NCBI GenBank assembly: GCA_963921795.1
Contig: OY997655.1
Coordinates: forward strand, 9,476,544 to 9,540,543
Direction of reading: 5' to 3'
From: Nannobrachium achirus
Lineage: Eukaryota > Chordata > Actinopteri > Myctophiformes > Myctophidae
Length of the DNA stretch: 64,000 nt
A program made the position numbers and the translations under genes. Positions 10,651 through 21,469 of this stretch are shown piece by piece. How positions within the stretch are numbered: the first letter of the stretch is position 1; every line of letters starts with the position of its first letter. Under the pieces are notes generated by a model, which had not been told where the DNA came from, did not search any database, and was given only the letters and a program-made list of their open reading frames with translations.

Positions 10651-11310
10651 GCCCTGGTCTGTCTTCACGCGGCTCTTTGGCATGGGTTCAACTTTCACTT
10701 TGGCATGGGATCAACTTAGAGTCTTGAAGGAGAGTCTTGAATGTCGGCGTTATCGTTGTGGTGTGGACGCTACCGTCCACTGGAGTTGAGAACAATTTTT
10801 AAAATGATATCTTTGTCTTCATTGTGCCCGATGGGAATGACGGAGTACTTCTTCTACCACTGAGTCTATAGTGTTTGACAAACAAAATACTCTGAGCTGA
10901 CAACAAGGTAATTGTGAAACAAAAAAGGCAGATAAAACAACAAGGCAAGACAACCACACACAGTAAACAATGCAATGTATGTTTTGTGCTATAGATAGAT
11001 GAATTACTGTATATATGCACGACCTCATCAATTTATCCAATTAAATCCCACGTTCCAATCTCTCTGATGGGAGGATTGATTGTTCTTCTAGTGCAGGAGG
11101 AGACGGGAGTCATTCTTACTTATTTCATGCATGAATTTCATGGATTTCTTCACGCGTGGAAAGTCACGCCACGCCGCGTTACAGAGAGTCTTAGCGTTAA
11201 TGAAATAACTAATTGAAAAATGATGATGTCTCCCCGATGCATAATTAGAAGGACAACAGTAGTCACCACCAGGAACCAGGGACCAGTGTTTTCATTCACT
11301 CTAACATGGT
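10651..11310. other. No gene recognised
   Basis: AT-rich unique-looking sequence. Two overlapping 73-codon frames on the minus strand (10799-11040) are Leu/Cys-rich with no recognisable family and are probably chance. Confidence 0.4.
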
Positions 11311-11808
11311 TGGCCGAGTGCCGCACTGCGAGCTTGTAGATCTGCTATTTTTTGACAAATCATTAAAATCATTAAAGTGAACATTTGTAACTCAAATATT
11401 TGCTTCTGGGGGGGTCCCTGATACAACATATTTAAGAGATGGGGGTCGGCAGCCAAATACATATAATTCTAGGGGTCCTTGACATGAAAAGGTTTGAGAA
11501 CCACCGACATACAGTTGAAACTTGTGTTTTTCACAAAATCTTAGAAAGACTTAGAAGACATTTATAGAATCGGGTCCAAAAATAGACTTGAACACATTTT
11601 CAGGATTTTTGAAACATAGCAGATATACAAGCTCACAGCGCAGCACTCGGTGCTGCGCTGTGAGCTTGTATCTGTCTCAGTCTCGTACTATCTGCGAGAC
11701 TGCGACAGTACGAGACTGAGGGGGAAATGTCGCTCTTTCAATGGGTCATTTTAATAGTTACAGCATAAAATAATGGTTCAAAGTACTAATGCGTTCCAGG
11801 TCTTGCGT
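11311..11808. mobile_element. Family A element, copy 4, reversed, with a foreign hairpin in its right end
   Basis: It starts inside the left hairpin (GCCGAGTGCCGCACTGCGAG, the 5' arm lost). The core runs reversed (CTTCTGGGGGGGTCCCTG, then GGTTTGAGAACCAC). The right hairpin 11612-11670 has stem CACAGCGCAGCAC/GTGCTGCGCTGTG. Its outer arm is broken by about 80 bp containing a palindrome CTCAGTCTCGTACT (11676-11689) / AGTACGAGACTGAG (11707-11720). The terminal region resumes as AATAGTTACAGCATAAAATA. Confidence 0.8.
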
Positions 11809-12604
11809 TGGGAATCTGGGGTGCACACACACACACACACGCCTGAGAAGACGTGGAATTTCCTCCACGTAAGTGTTTGGTCAGTCCATTGGATGATGTT
11901 TAAACAGTTGAGTTCATAGGATGTTCTTTTCCAAGTGGTGTCCATATAGAGGGTATGCACGTCCACTGGGACCCGCCCCCCTAATCTAGACTGAGCATTG
12001 GAGTTTGGAAGTGCTAGTTGCAAATCACTCAACGGCCCTGCATACCACCTGTTTCTAATTTGCACATAATGCAGGAGGCAGCAGGATGTTGTGTTGTTGA
12101 AAACGAGTGCTTCCAAACTCTGACACTTGGAAAAATAAAAACCTGCACAGAATGTCTTGACAGAAAGTAGCTCATAACATGGCTATGGTGGACTTTTATG
12201 AAATAAAAACTTTGCAGATAGAAAGAGGATAATTCAAGCTTTCAGTACAGCTGCAATGTTGGTGAGTTTAACTTTGTTTAATACAATCAGATAGGACTTT
12301 TCTGTTTGGATGTATGGGCTGTCAATGGCATAAATTAGTTTTTTGCCACTCAGTAGGCGTGTTCCAGCAATAGTGATGTCACGCGCATACCCTCTAGAGT
12401 TCATTGTAATCCATGGTGTCAGCGAAGCCTTATAAACCAATTACAATTCTCATTGTTTAGGTACAGGCAGACAGTAGATAAGGCCTGGTTTCTTCCAGAC
12501 AGTGGCCTGGCCTTGTGGGCACGGTGCACCGAATTCCACAGAGCCAAGGTTGTAATCTGGTCAGTCAGTGTCACCCAGTCACAAGCTGGACCTTGGTGTC
12601 AGAT
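11809..12604. other. No gene recognised
   Basis: Includes a short (CA)n at 11823-11840. A 112-codon minus-strand frame (11778-12116) starts in family A sequence and shows no domain. Remaining sequence is unrecognised. Confidence 0.4.
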
Positions 12605-13038
12605 TGTCAGTTAGTCATCAATATGAATTGATACAAAGATGATTATAAACCACCAGTAAGACTCCCTAAACGGGAGGTCGCTGATCTCCACTAATAGGTC
12701 AAAAATGTGTTTTTCCAAAATCTTCCTGATCCATGTTGATGACATGAGTGTAGACATGCTGTGTAGTGATTTTCGTGATTTTAGGGCAAAATCTTTAGGA
12801 GCAGTGTCCAAAAATGTGTTTTTAAAAATCGGCCTGAAGGTGGCGCTATATGGGACAGATTCATGTTGATGGGATGAGTGTAGACATACTGTGTAGCGAT
12901 TTGCGTGATTTTAGGGCAAAAACTGTAGGAGCAGTGTCCAAAAATGTGTTTTAAAAATCGGCCTGAAGGTGGCGCTAGAAGAGGGCCATGTGAGAAATGA
13001 GGGGTGGGGTCTCCGTGTTGCCTTGGCGAACGAATAGG
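12605..13038. repeat. Family K repeat with internal tandem duplication, copy 1
   Basis: Two consecutive units of about 130 bp (12705-12850 and 12851-12980) share GTGTAGACATRCTGTGTAG, TTTTAGGGCAAAA, GTCCAAAAATGTGTTTT and CGGCCTGAAGGTGGCGCTA. The reverse complement of the whole block, with both units, is at 61490-61925. Confidence 0.88.
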
Positions 13039-13480
13039 TACTGGCCCCGGCTCTCCCGGACGCTCCTAGCCCGAGTTACGGCATTTTATGTGAGCTGCAG
13101 TGGAGGGGGTCCTCCACTGGGGGCGCCACCACTTTTGCATCCATTCTGGAGCACCAGGAGTGGGTGGTCCCCAGGAATTCCCCGTGAGCTGCCTCTTTGG
13201 GGTGGTCATTTTTGCACTTTTGGTCATTTTTTACACCTGGGGGTCCCCCAGGGACCTGGGGGTCCCTGGAGCTCCGGGGGTCCTTGGAGGTTTTAGTTTG
13301 GCAGGTAAGGAGTGTGTGTGCAAAATGTGGCATGGATGGGGGCAACGGTTGTGGAGATATGAGCAGGGCAAAAGTGTGACGTGTGACGCGTGACAGACGG
13401 ACGGACGGACGGACGGACGGACGGACGGACGGACAGCCGGTGGAGGTTTTGATAGTAAATGCGACCTACGGTCGCAATAA
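13039..13480. repeat. GC-rich repeat with (ACGG)n and GCGACCTACGGTCGC palindrome
   Basis: GGGGGTCC-type phrases precede a (ACGG)n run (13397-13434). GCGACCTACGGTCGC at about 13460-13476 is a perfect palindrome and recurs at 61879-61893 beside family K. Overlapping Gly/Pro-rich frames have no recognisable homology. Confidence 0.65.
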
Positions 13481-13560
13481 CAAAATATCCTATCATACAA
13501 GTTTACTGTGTGTATTTGAAACTTGCTGTTTCGAGTCAACAGTCTGGCTCTAGAGTCTAG

Positions 13561-13761
13561 AGACTAACGCTATGCTTGCTTTTGTGATTGTGTTTGTTTG
13601 GGTGTTTTGTTTCGTTTTCTTTTTATTCGTGTGCCTTTCTTTTCTTTTCTTTTTTTGGATTTTGACTTTTGCCTGCTTTTGTTATTAAACCGTTTAACCT
13701 CCATTCCGCCGTGCCTCCGGGCTGTCTGGCATTTGGGTCTTGACTCTCCCTGACTCCTAAC
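13561..13761. other. T-rich stretch, possible LTR-like fragment
   Basis: A T-rich tract is followed by TTATTAAACCGTTTAACC and ends CCCTGACTCCTAACA. This resembles the R/U5 side of a fish LTR, but no partner LTR, primer site or target duplication is visible. Confidence 0.2.
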
Positions 13762-13920
13762 AGCCTCATTCTAGGCATTCTTGCTGTTTACTTGTAGCTC
13801 TCTGCCTCTCCATCGCCCAGCGTTATGCTTGTCTCCGCTGTTCCTGTGTGGAGATGCTCTCTGTAACACCGGTGGAGACACGCAGCAAACCAGCAAGCAG
13901 CACTATGGCAACAGTCTTCT

Positions 13921-14040
13921 ATGATGAAGCAAGGCTTTACTTTCAAATGTGTAAAAACATACACATTTGAAACTTGGAGATACGAGGTTTCTGCCCGACA
14001 GTGATTATATCGTTGCTGTCGGGCAGAAACCTCCTTTCAC
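13921..14040. mobile_element. Family B fragment with abutting inverted ends
   Basis: ATGATGAAGCAAGGCTTTAC and GAAACTTGGAGATACGAGG belong to family B's right half. It ends in two facing termini, TCTGCCCGACAGTGA then CGTTGCTGTCGGGCAGAAAC, so two family B ends meet around 14007-14012. Confidence 0.75.
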
Positions 14041-14072
14041 CGTATTCTAACTTTTTGTGTATTTTTGGTAAA

Positions 14073-14449
14073 TTAAAGGAGAATTTTGGGGGAAAAAGAC
14101 GTTCCTACCTTTTAAAGGTATATTTTTAAAGCTTCCAGGATGTTCCAAAGAAGCAATATAGCCATATTTTTGTCCGAGCCGTCCTACCCAAACAGGGCTT
14201 AAAAGGGAACTATTGGAACTATTTTGCTTCAAAGTCCACTTTCTCGCTACACATCAGTCGCCGACACTGTTAGCAATACATACAAACTAATACATCTACA
14301 AGTTGTTGTTGTTAAAACGCTTAACTCTGAACTAAAAAATCTACTATATTTCTTCTTTGGAACAAACAACTTCTGGAACATCCTGGAAGCTTCTAAAAAT
14401 ATTTTTTTTAAAGGTAGGAACCTCATTTCCCCCCAAAATTCTCCTTTAG
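14073..14449. mobile_element. Palindromic MITE (AAGGAGAATTTTGGGG ends)
   Basis: Left arm 14075-14155 (AAGGAGAATTTTGGGGG, CTTCCAGGATGTTCCAAAGA) is repeated inverted at about 14350-14447 (GGAACATCCTGGAAGCTTC, CCCCAAAATTCTCCTT). Flanks are TTA and TAG, so a TA target is possible. No transposase. Confidence 0.75.
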
Positions 14450-14858
14450 CGCTCTATTTGATCACACTATAGCTTGACAAAAAAGCATCAAAGGTAGCAG
14501 ATGCTTGAAACGCGATGCAGAGCAACACGTTTCTACTTTTGCCATTTTTTTTATTTGAATCCTGTAAAGTAGGCCTAACTGTTTTGGACAAGATGAGGTT
14601 TCCACCCTGACAGAGATGATATGGAGCGCTACAGCAGTGTTTAAACACCTCCAAATGGACATAATCACTACCATGCACCATTTTCCTGATCAGCCCAATA
14701 TACAGTTTCCTACTACATTTGAAGGCACCTGAAACTCCAGCATCTTTAAACATAGACGGTTCTGTTGCCTCCCAGTTATTTCATGTTGCATTTAAATGCA
14801 GACCTACTGGCGATATCGAAAGGTTAATTCCAGTTCACTGCCTGTCATAAATGTGCAC

Positions 14859-14886
14859 CTCTCTCTCTCTCTCTCTCTCTCTCTCG

Positions 14887-14950
<64 letters not shown>

Positions 14951-14959
14951 CTCTCTCTC
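14859..14959. repeat. (CT)n microsatellite
   Basis: About 50 CT units with a few GAT/CC/CG interruptions. The Ser-Leu frame over it is not a gene. Confidence 0.97.
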
Positions 14960-15071
14960 CATGTCCCCTTAAGTCAAACACTTTTACAACCACCTTGAAT
15001 AATATTCACACAGCTGCCATATGCCATGTAATGATATGCATGTGGCCTGCGTGGCATGATACTGTAGCACC

Positions 15072-15110
15072 TGTGTGTGTGCGTGTGTGTGTGCGTGTGC
15101 GTGTGTGTGC
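15072..15110. repeat. Short interrupted (GT)n
   Basis: GTGTGTGTGCGTGTGTGTGT with CG substitutions. Confidence 0.9.
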
Positions 15111-16199
15111 ATTCTCCATACAAGTACAAAAAAGTTCACATTCCAGATACATTGAGCATGCAGAGAAATATTCAAACCCTTTTTGGTTTTAATTTGGATT
15201 TTTACGGCATAATCCATATCTCAAGATATTACAATATTATACGAGACCGCTCAAAGCAAGGACCTTTTTGACAAACTTCTGAAGTCAGAGTTGCTTGAAG
15301 TCCAGTGAGACATTTCCGCAGTCGGTGATGATTTCCTATGGCATCTGTTGCATCCAATTCTTTTTACACACTATAGTTTTTTTAGACAAAGCTGCATAGT
15401 AAAATTTGAGGAATGGACGTTGTGTGGTGTGCAGGTTGATATTAACTAGCCTAGCACAGCTATACAATCCACCCATGTTAAAACAAGGAGGGGGTACTAG
15501 CTCTTCACATTTCGGCTCCAGATTCGTGAGTGCTAGTTCCTGATTCCTGATTGGCTAGTTACAAAAGTAAGGTGGACTTTGTCTCTCTCTCGCAGCATGT
15601 CTCGTGTGAGCACATCTCATATTCCATACAGCGACAGAACAAACAACATGGGTCTTATTTGCATACTGAGGGCTCCTGTGGGGGTGCATTCCTGAGGTTT
15701 CTGTCTTTGAATAGGAATGTCACCTGCTGTGTTTAGCTGATAGTTTGGGTACCGTAAACAGTGACAGTGACGGTTAGCTACTCACCTGCGTCACAGTTAT
15801 TGAGGTTAGCGTTTAGTTTAGGGTTTGGGTTAGGTTTAGGCATAGAGGTTAACATCCACCCTCGTCGGCAGGTTAGCTACTCACCAGGTTAACATTCACC
15901 ATGTCAAAAGAATGGACCGTGGAACAGATGCTATGTCGCAATATCGACACGCTCCCAAGACTGAGTACCTTTGTTTCCTCTGATGCTCCAGCCTGGGACC
16001 AGGGGTGTTGTTGGCTGGAGTATTCATGAAGCTTTCCCGGAAGAGAAAGATCCCATGATTGGACGCTAGTTGCGCTGTTTTCCCCCCGCAAGGTACCAAA
16101 AAGATTTTTTTCTCCACTAGTGAAAAACTTCCTTTTAATTACCATGATATGCGTTTTGTGCAAATATGGTCCCATTTATGTTAAAATTGATGATAAAGT
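15111..16199. other. No gene; short telomere-like motif
   Basis: No coding feature recognised. At 15800-15845 the phrase GTTTAGGGTTTGGGTTAGG recurs and GGTTAGCTACTCACC occurs at about 15773 and 15871. A similar GGTTAGGTTTAGG phrase is at 27798. The 100-codon minus-strand frame at 15873-16175 has no recognised domain. Confidence 0.4.
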
Positions 16200-16560
16200 T
16201 GTGGGGGGCGTGGCCAACTAAACTGATACCAGCCGGCTGTGCTGTATTTCGGGAGGCTCCGACCACATTCTCCCATGTATCCCTGCGGTTGCACATGGCC
16301 GTTGGCAGCCACTAGCATTCCTTATGATTCCTGGGGTACCATTCAAACAATGATGGCGACACCCATACAAGGGACAAAAAAGCGTCATTTTCGCCGTATA
16401 GAAACCAATGGCTTCGCACCGTCCATATTTTGTTTTACAGTCTATGCCTGGGACCCGCGGACTGGTTGTTGGAGGGGTCTGACAGCTTGTGATGTCCGGA
16501 GGCGTAGCAAAAAAGGCTGGCAAAGTATTGTGTTGTCTTACTATGGTTGACGGCAGCCAT
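16200..16560. repeat. Probable dispersed DNA-transposon remnant
   Basis: GGGGGCGTGGCC, GCAGCCACTAGCATTCC and TCCATATTTTGTTTTACAGT resemble a common fish repeat containing a 'tccatattttttacagtc' phrase. Two frames of about 100 codons on opposite strands (16218-16550) overlap and are not convincing. No second copy in the window. Confidence 0.35.
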
Positions 16561-16871
16561 ATATGGCAGAGACGCTATGCTGCTTGTGCCCATGTAGCAC
16601 TAGAATGTCTGTGATCTTATACACATGACACATTCATGTGTAGGTTCCAAATACACAGCCATAATTGGTCTCATTCGCTTGCTCGCGGTGAGCAGGTAAT
16701 CTCTGCGGCAATGAAAGTGATGCGCGCCACTTGTTTACTCACCCAATAATGAATTCCTCAGACTTGAATATTGTCCTCAAATCCCTTTGAAAGTTCTGTC
16801 AGAAAACATGTGTTTAGTCACATATCTCCACTTTTCCATGAGCTTCCACGAGACGGCTGGCCTGAACATAT

Positions 16872-17125
16872 CGTCACTGTCGGGCAGAAACCTCGTATCT
16901 CCAAGTTTCACATTTGTACGTTTTTTTCACCAAGCAAAGCCCTGCTTCATCATACAAGGCTGTCGCACGAAAGTAGTGAAAACAGCCGATCTACAAGCAC
17001 ACAACGCCTCGCGCCGCGAGGCGTTGTGTGCTTGCAGATCTGCTGTTTTCACTAGTTTAGTTCATTTTCAAAATTATAAATACAAAACGAACAGTCTTGG
17101 ACAAGGTTTCCACCCGACAATGACG
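16872..17125. mobile_element. Family B hairpin element, copy 4, ATAT-flanked
   Basis: Ends CGTCACTGTCGGGCAGAAAC and, on the other strand, CGTCATTGTCGGGTGGAAAC. ATAT flanks both (16868-16871, 17126-17129). Central hairpin 16974-17054: CGATCTACAAGCACACAACG pairs with CGTTGTGTGCTTGCAGATC, inner tip CCTCGCGCCGCGAGG. Confidence 0.9.
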
Positions 17126-17594
17126 ATATAAAAACTTCCTTTGAGAACACGTGTCTTTGTGAAGCACAAACGAATGTGCCACACGACTGACAGGTGCGAT
17201 GGTGCGTTTTGATAAAGCCCCGTTTTGATATATTCAGTCCTGCATTCATTACGACTGAACGTTGTCTGTGTGAACCTCGTGGAAAAGTGGAGATACGTAC
17301 AGTGGGTTACAACATTTAGCGTCGCCAAGTCTAAAATGACACCTAGAGGTGTCAAGAGGTGCCTAGAGGTACCTCTGTCAAACACGCCTCCAAATTCTTA
17401 GCCGCGCCCCCTAGAAATGTGATATTTTATTTCAACGTGTAGTGTGGCTGTTCAGCCACGGGGTGGCGATTCTTCAATATGAGTCGACTATTCGAGTCTA
17501 TTACTTGTTGGTTACTTGTTATCTCTACCTGCATTGTGAGCTTGTAAATAGTTTCTTTTCAAGTTATTTTTGCACTCAAATTGTAATTATTTGT
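17126..17594. other. No gene recognised
   Basis: Contains GGTGTCAAGAGGTGCCTAGA, which loosely recurs at 20905-20945 (GGTGTCCAGAGGTACCTACA). No coding feature. Confidence 0.4.
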
Positions 17595-18165
17595 TTAACC
17601 CATTTAGGCCTAGGATTATTGACTGCTTTAACTATTGAAAAATAGCAAATATACAAGCACATGTAGATCTGCTATTTTTTTTAAATCATGGTTTTTTTTG
17701 CAAGTCTTTGAATATATCTACTTAAAAGCGAACATTTGTAACTCAAATATTTGCTTCTGGGGGGTCCCTGGAATAACATATTTTGAGATGGGGGGTCCGT
17801 GGCCAAATACCTGTAATTTTGGGGGTCCTTCACATGAAAAGGTTTGAGAACAGCATGATTTCGATTTTAGAGGAAGGATTTAGAAGTCGGGTCAAAGATC
17901 GGGTCAAAGATATTCAAAGACTTGCACTCATTTTCACAATTTTTCAAAAATAGCAGATCTACAAGCTCACAACACCTCACACTGCAAAGTGTTGTGAGCT
18001 TGCAGATTGGCTATTTTCGGCAAATACTTTAGGTGTGGAGGGGAAAAAAGAGCATACTAAGCAGTAAGCACAGAGGTTGAGGTACAAAGGGTTGTGGGGG
18101 TCCCTGCTTCATCTCTCTCTCAACTAAGGGGTCCTTGATCTGAAAACGTTGAAGATCCCTTTGCA
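17595..18165. mobile_element. Chimeric element: family A left half joined to family C right half at a hairpin
   Basis: The left end TTAACCCATTTAGGCC is the intact family A terminus with a shortened hairpin (17633-17682), and the reversed core continues to about 17940. The second hairpin (17945-18018) is followed by family C sequence (TTTTCGGCAAATAC, GGGACCCCCACAACC on the minus strand) ending with ACGTTGAAGATCCCTTTG. Left of this hairpin is family A, right is family C. Confidence 0.8.
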
Positions 18166-18240
18166 AAACAACTCTTTGCCATCAAATCTCTTAACATGTT
18201 CACAAAATGGAACTCGTGCTTTCATTTGGTAAACACAGCC

Positions 18241-18713
18241 ACATTTTTCCAATAGCCTCATAAAGTTGTTCATAAAGATGTATTAGTTGTCCCAGACACC
18301 TGGACAAACATTTGATTGTGGTTTAATAATAATAATGTAATGCCATCATGGTCATAAATGTAGGCCTAATGCCTGTAGAAATCCTTCTCCATTCCTCCTC
18401 TTCTGGTAAATGTCAACGTCTCAGAAGAAGATGTGACAGCGAGGAGGTTTTTGAGAACCAAGCCTCTGACATGACCAATCGCTTTTGCTTTTGTGAAAGG
18501 GTCCCTTTCTAATTACAGAGTGAAAGGTCAAGTTAAAATGTCAAACTATTATTTACCACACTGTTTTTCAATACTTTTCGGTAATCATGACATTTTGTGA
18601 GAAAACATACGTTTACATTGCCAAAGCAAGTGTCAAAAAATTAAATAAAAACAGTCTATAAGGGAGAACATCACATGGAACATATACAGTAGGACGGTTG
18701 GAGGGGGAGCAGC
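18241..18713 (+). repeat. Direct duplication, copy 1 (partner 19893-20228)
   Basis: The block from ACATTTTTCCAATAGCCTC to TTGGAGGGGGAGCAGC recurs in the same orientation 1.65 kb downstream with very few substitutions. Copy 1 keeps about 130 bp (18450-18580) and a 5-bp ATCAC that copy 2 lacks. Confidence 0.92.
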
Positions 18714-19123
18714 TGACCATATAGGCGACCCTCTAGACAAGCTAATTGCTTCCAATACACAAGTATCTGTGCCAAACATGTTGAACCAGTTCTATTGTCC
18801 GCCCGTGTTGAATTGACGGCACACGCAGGCTTCATTGGTGTACTGAGTACATTTACTCGAGTAGGCTATTTTTATTCCACTACAATCTTTTGAAAACAGT
18901 TAGATACTTTGCAAATTTCGATTATTAGGCTATAAAGGCATACAACCACTTCAGCCCTACATTTAGGCCATTTGAAAATACAAGCTCACAATATTGCTTA
19001 ATCTGCTCAAATATTTGTATAATCTACAAATGGTAGGCTACATTTGTGAAATGACTAGACTATAGGCTCCGTTTTCTTTATACAGCCTACATTTTGATAC
19101 CAAAACGTCATTACTCAAGCCAA
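18714..19123. other. No gene; AT-rich, decayed hAT phrases
   Basis: TGAGTACATTTACTCGAGTA (18844-18863) is an AGTACT-hAT phrase, and AAAATACAAGCTCACAATAT (18975-18994) is a decayed hairpin arm. Confidence 0.45.
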
Positions 19124-19127
19124 TTAA

Positions 19128-19201
19128 CTCATTGAGTGCCAATCCCGAACTAGTTCGGCTTTATTAGCGTATCGTAGAGTGCCGATCCCGAACAAGTTCG
19201 G

Positions 19202-19243
<42 letters not shown>

Positions 19244-19254
19244 TTTTTTTTTTG

Positions 19255-19290
<36 letters not shown>

Positions 19291-19794
19291 GACCCCATCA
19301 AATCTGGTGAACATGATTTCAATCGCGATTTTGCATGTTCCACCCCCATACAACCCCATCTAACATACAGGGCAGCCATTTTTGTTTACATTACATGTAA
19401 AACATAATGGCGATTATCTCAAGAATGCCTGAACGGATTTCCAATCGGATTTTTTTGTTTGAAAGCTGTGAACAAACTGCACAAATCCACTCCAATGCAA
19501 TCCAGGATTGCATTGGATTTTTTAGAGCTCATTCTTCTCTGTTTTTTCCCATGCATGAGGTGTGCAAGGTTTAATCATGGCTAAGTTGACGAAAATAAGG
19601 CTTCTAAAATGCTTGGTAGCCAATAGCTAACTTCAAGCTAACTTCATCCTCTTCCTGTACATGCACAAAGGAAAGTGTTCAGGCAAGTCATGGCTCCAGG
19701 GCTTGGGCATGCATTACCAGCATATCTCTATTATTCTCTATTATTCTCTGGTCACTGGGCGCCCTCTAGTGGTGATAAGCTGGCACTCAATGAG
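19128..19794. mobile_element. TTAA-type element with subterminal repeats and an A/T hairpin
   Basis: Flanked by TTAA (19124-19127, 19795-19798). Ends CTCATTGAGTGCCA and TGGCACTCAATGAG are exact inverted repeats. Near the left end GAGTGCC..TCCCGAAC.AGTTCGGC occurs twice (19134 and 19171). An A run followed by T runs spans 19207-19289. A second copy of its body (GGACCCCATYAAATCTRGTR) lies at 60353-60672. TTAA target fits piggyBac- or Kolobok-type transposition (inference). Confidence 0.82.
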
Positions 19795-19892
19795 TTAAGG
19801 CTTATATTTTGAACATGGGATTTCTAAAAGAGTATTTCTACTTTTACTTAAGGAAAACATGTGAGTACTTTTTGGAAACAAGGCAGTAGGCA

Positions 19893-20228
19893 ACATTTTT
19901 CCAATAGCCTCATAAAGTTGTTCATAAATATTTATTAGTTGTCCCAGACACCTGGACAACCATTTGATTGTGGTTTAATAATAATAATGTAATGCCATCA
20001 TGGTCATAAATGTAGGCCTAATGCCTGTAGAAATCCTTCTCCATTCCTCCTCTTCTGGTAAATGTCAACGTCTCAGAAGAAGATGTGACAATACTTTTCG
20101 GTAATCATGACATTTTGTGAGAAAACATACGTTTACATTGCCAAAGCAAGTGTCAAAAAATTAAATAAAAACAGTCTATAAGGGAGAACATGGAACATAT
20201 ACAGTAGGACGGTTGGAGGGGGAGCAGC
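19893..20228 (+). repeat. Direct duplication, copy 2
   Basis: Same sequence as 18241-18713 but with two deletions: about 130 bp between GATGTGACA and ATACTTTTCGG, and ATCAC in AACATCACATGG. Both breakpoints have 2-4 bases of microhomology. Confidence 0.92.
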
Positions 20229-21068
20229 ATAGCTGCATCACAGACAGCCAGGAATGTGGGGGAGGGCTTTGACGCTGTTTGGGACAAAGCAAAGGTTTAC
20301 AGTTGAAACACTGATGGAGTGGAGGACTTCTTAAAAAGAGTAAAACAGTACTTGCTTTTAAATAAACGTATTCAAGAGGACATACCGGTACATGCTTTTA
20401 AGCAAAGAAATAGTAGAATTAGTTGGCTAATCTAAGAAAAACATGGGTAGACACATGTTTTCAAACCAACAAGGAAACAAAGACAGACAAGCGAACAGCA
20501 GAGCTTTTCCATAATGAAACATGCTCTCTCTGAAACAGTGGAACTGTTATTAAGTGCTGGTAATAAGCTCATTGTCATGTGAACTGTTAACTTTATAATT
20601 ATCCGTTTTAGTCCCATAGCCAGTTTTAAATGGACCCTTACAAATACAAATGAGACATTTAATTAACATTTAATGAAAAAGTCCTATGCCAAAATGTATT
20701 TTTACACCATTTAAAGTATAATTACTCTCTAGTATCTACAGTAGTCTCTTCTGTGGTTCATTTCAATTCATTTCAATCCCCAGCAAAATAGTTAAACTAA
20801 TTGCTCTGCTATGCCATCTAGTGTCACTTGACTGTATTGCAGAAGATAAGCTGAAAGGACGGCCTCCTATTTTTAGACACTCCCATCTCCAGAGAGACCG
20901 GTGGGTGTCCAGAGGTACCTACAGATACCTGAGGCGACTCAATTTTCTGTGAACCACTGTAAGTATAAACACAGGTTTTCTGCCAGAACTTTCAAAGGGA
21001 TGTTGAAACTAGAGGACCATTATTTATCTGACTCCAAGTCTGAGCAATTAATTATTGAGTAAGTAAAC
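20229..21068. other. No gene recognised
   Basis: AT-rich unique-looking sequence; a 61-codon minus frame (20432-20617) is not convincing. Nothing else supported. Confidence 0.4.
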
Positions 21069-21196
21069 AAGTACTGTAGCAGAGGTGGAAAAAGTACTCA
21101 CATGTTGTACTTAAAGTGGGCGTGACGGCCAAAACAGCTAATTAAGGCTATCACATTAGCATAATTGTTTGATGATGTCATGTACCCCCAGGTTAA

Positions 21197-21287
21197 ATTA
21201 CCCAATCAAATTAATTTATTGTAGTTACTGTACTGAAAGTGGTACTTTCTGTACAGTAACTGAAATAAATTAATTTGATTGGGTAAT
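21197..21287. repeat. Near-perfect palindrome (MITE-like hairpin)
   Basis: Arm 21197-21233 (ATTACCCAATCAAATTAATT...) pairs with 21251-21287 (...AATTAATTTGATTGGGTAAT), one small mismatch region, 17-base loop. It follows an AGTACT-hAT left end (21083-21105). Confidence 0.88.
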
Positions 21288-21354
21288 ATGGCGGGAGGGG
21301 GCGGAGTTGAGCGCTGAGCATTATCTTGTGAAACTACCCCAACAGAACTGTGCG

Positions 21355-21465
21355 AGGAGGTGTATTGTATTGTATTGGTGTATGAATGTGTGTGTGAATG
21401 GGTGAATGTAATACACAAGCATTGGATAAAGGCGCTATATAAAAGCATCATTTACCATTTACCAT
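21355..21465 (+). mobile_element. SINE family G, 3' part
   Basis: GTGTATGAATGTGTG, GAATGGGTGAATGTAA and AAAGGCGCTATATAAAAGCA with ATTTACCATTTACCATT match the 3' half of the SINE at 62009-62290. Confidence 0.8.
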
Positions 21466-21469
21466 TCTG

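Noticed and set aside
13561..13761. LTR of a retrotransposon
   Set aside because: Only a T-rich tract and a TTATTAAA-like signal; no second LTR, TG start or target duplication.
15795..15845. Interstitial telomeric repeat
   Set aside because: GGGTTTGGGTTAGG is too short and irregular for TTAGGG arrays.
16200..16560. Protein-coding exon pair on opposite strands
   Set aside because: Two frames of about 100 codons overlap antisense in what looks like a dispersed repeat.
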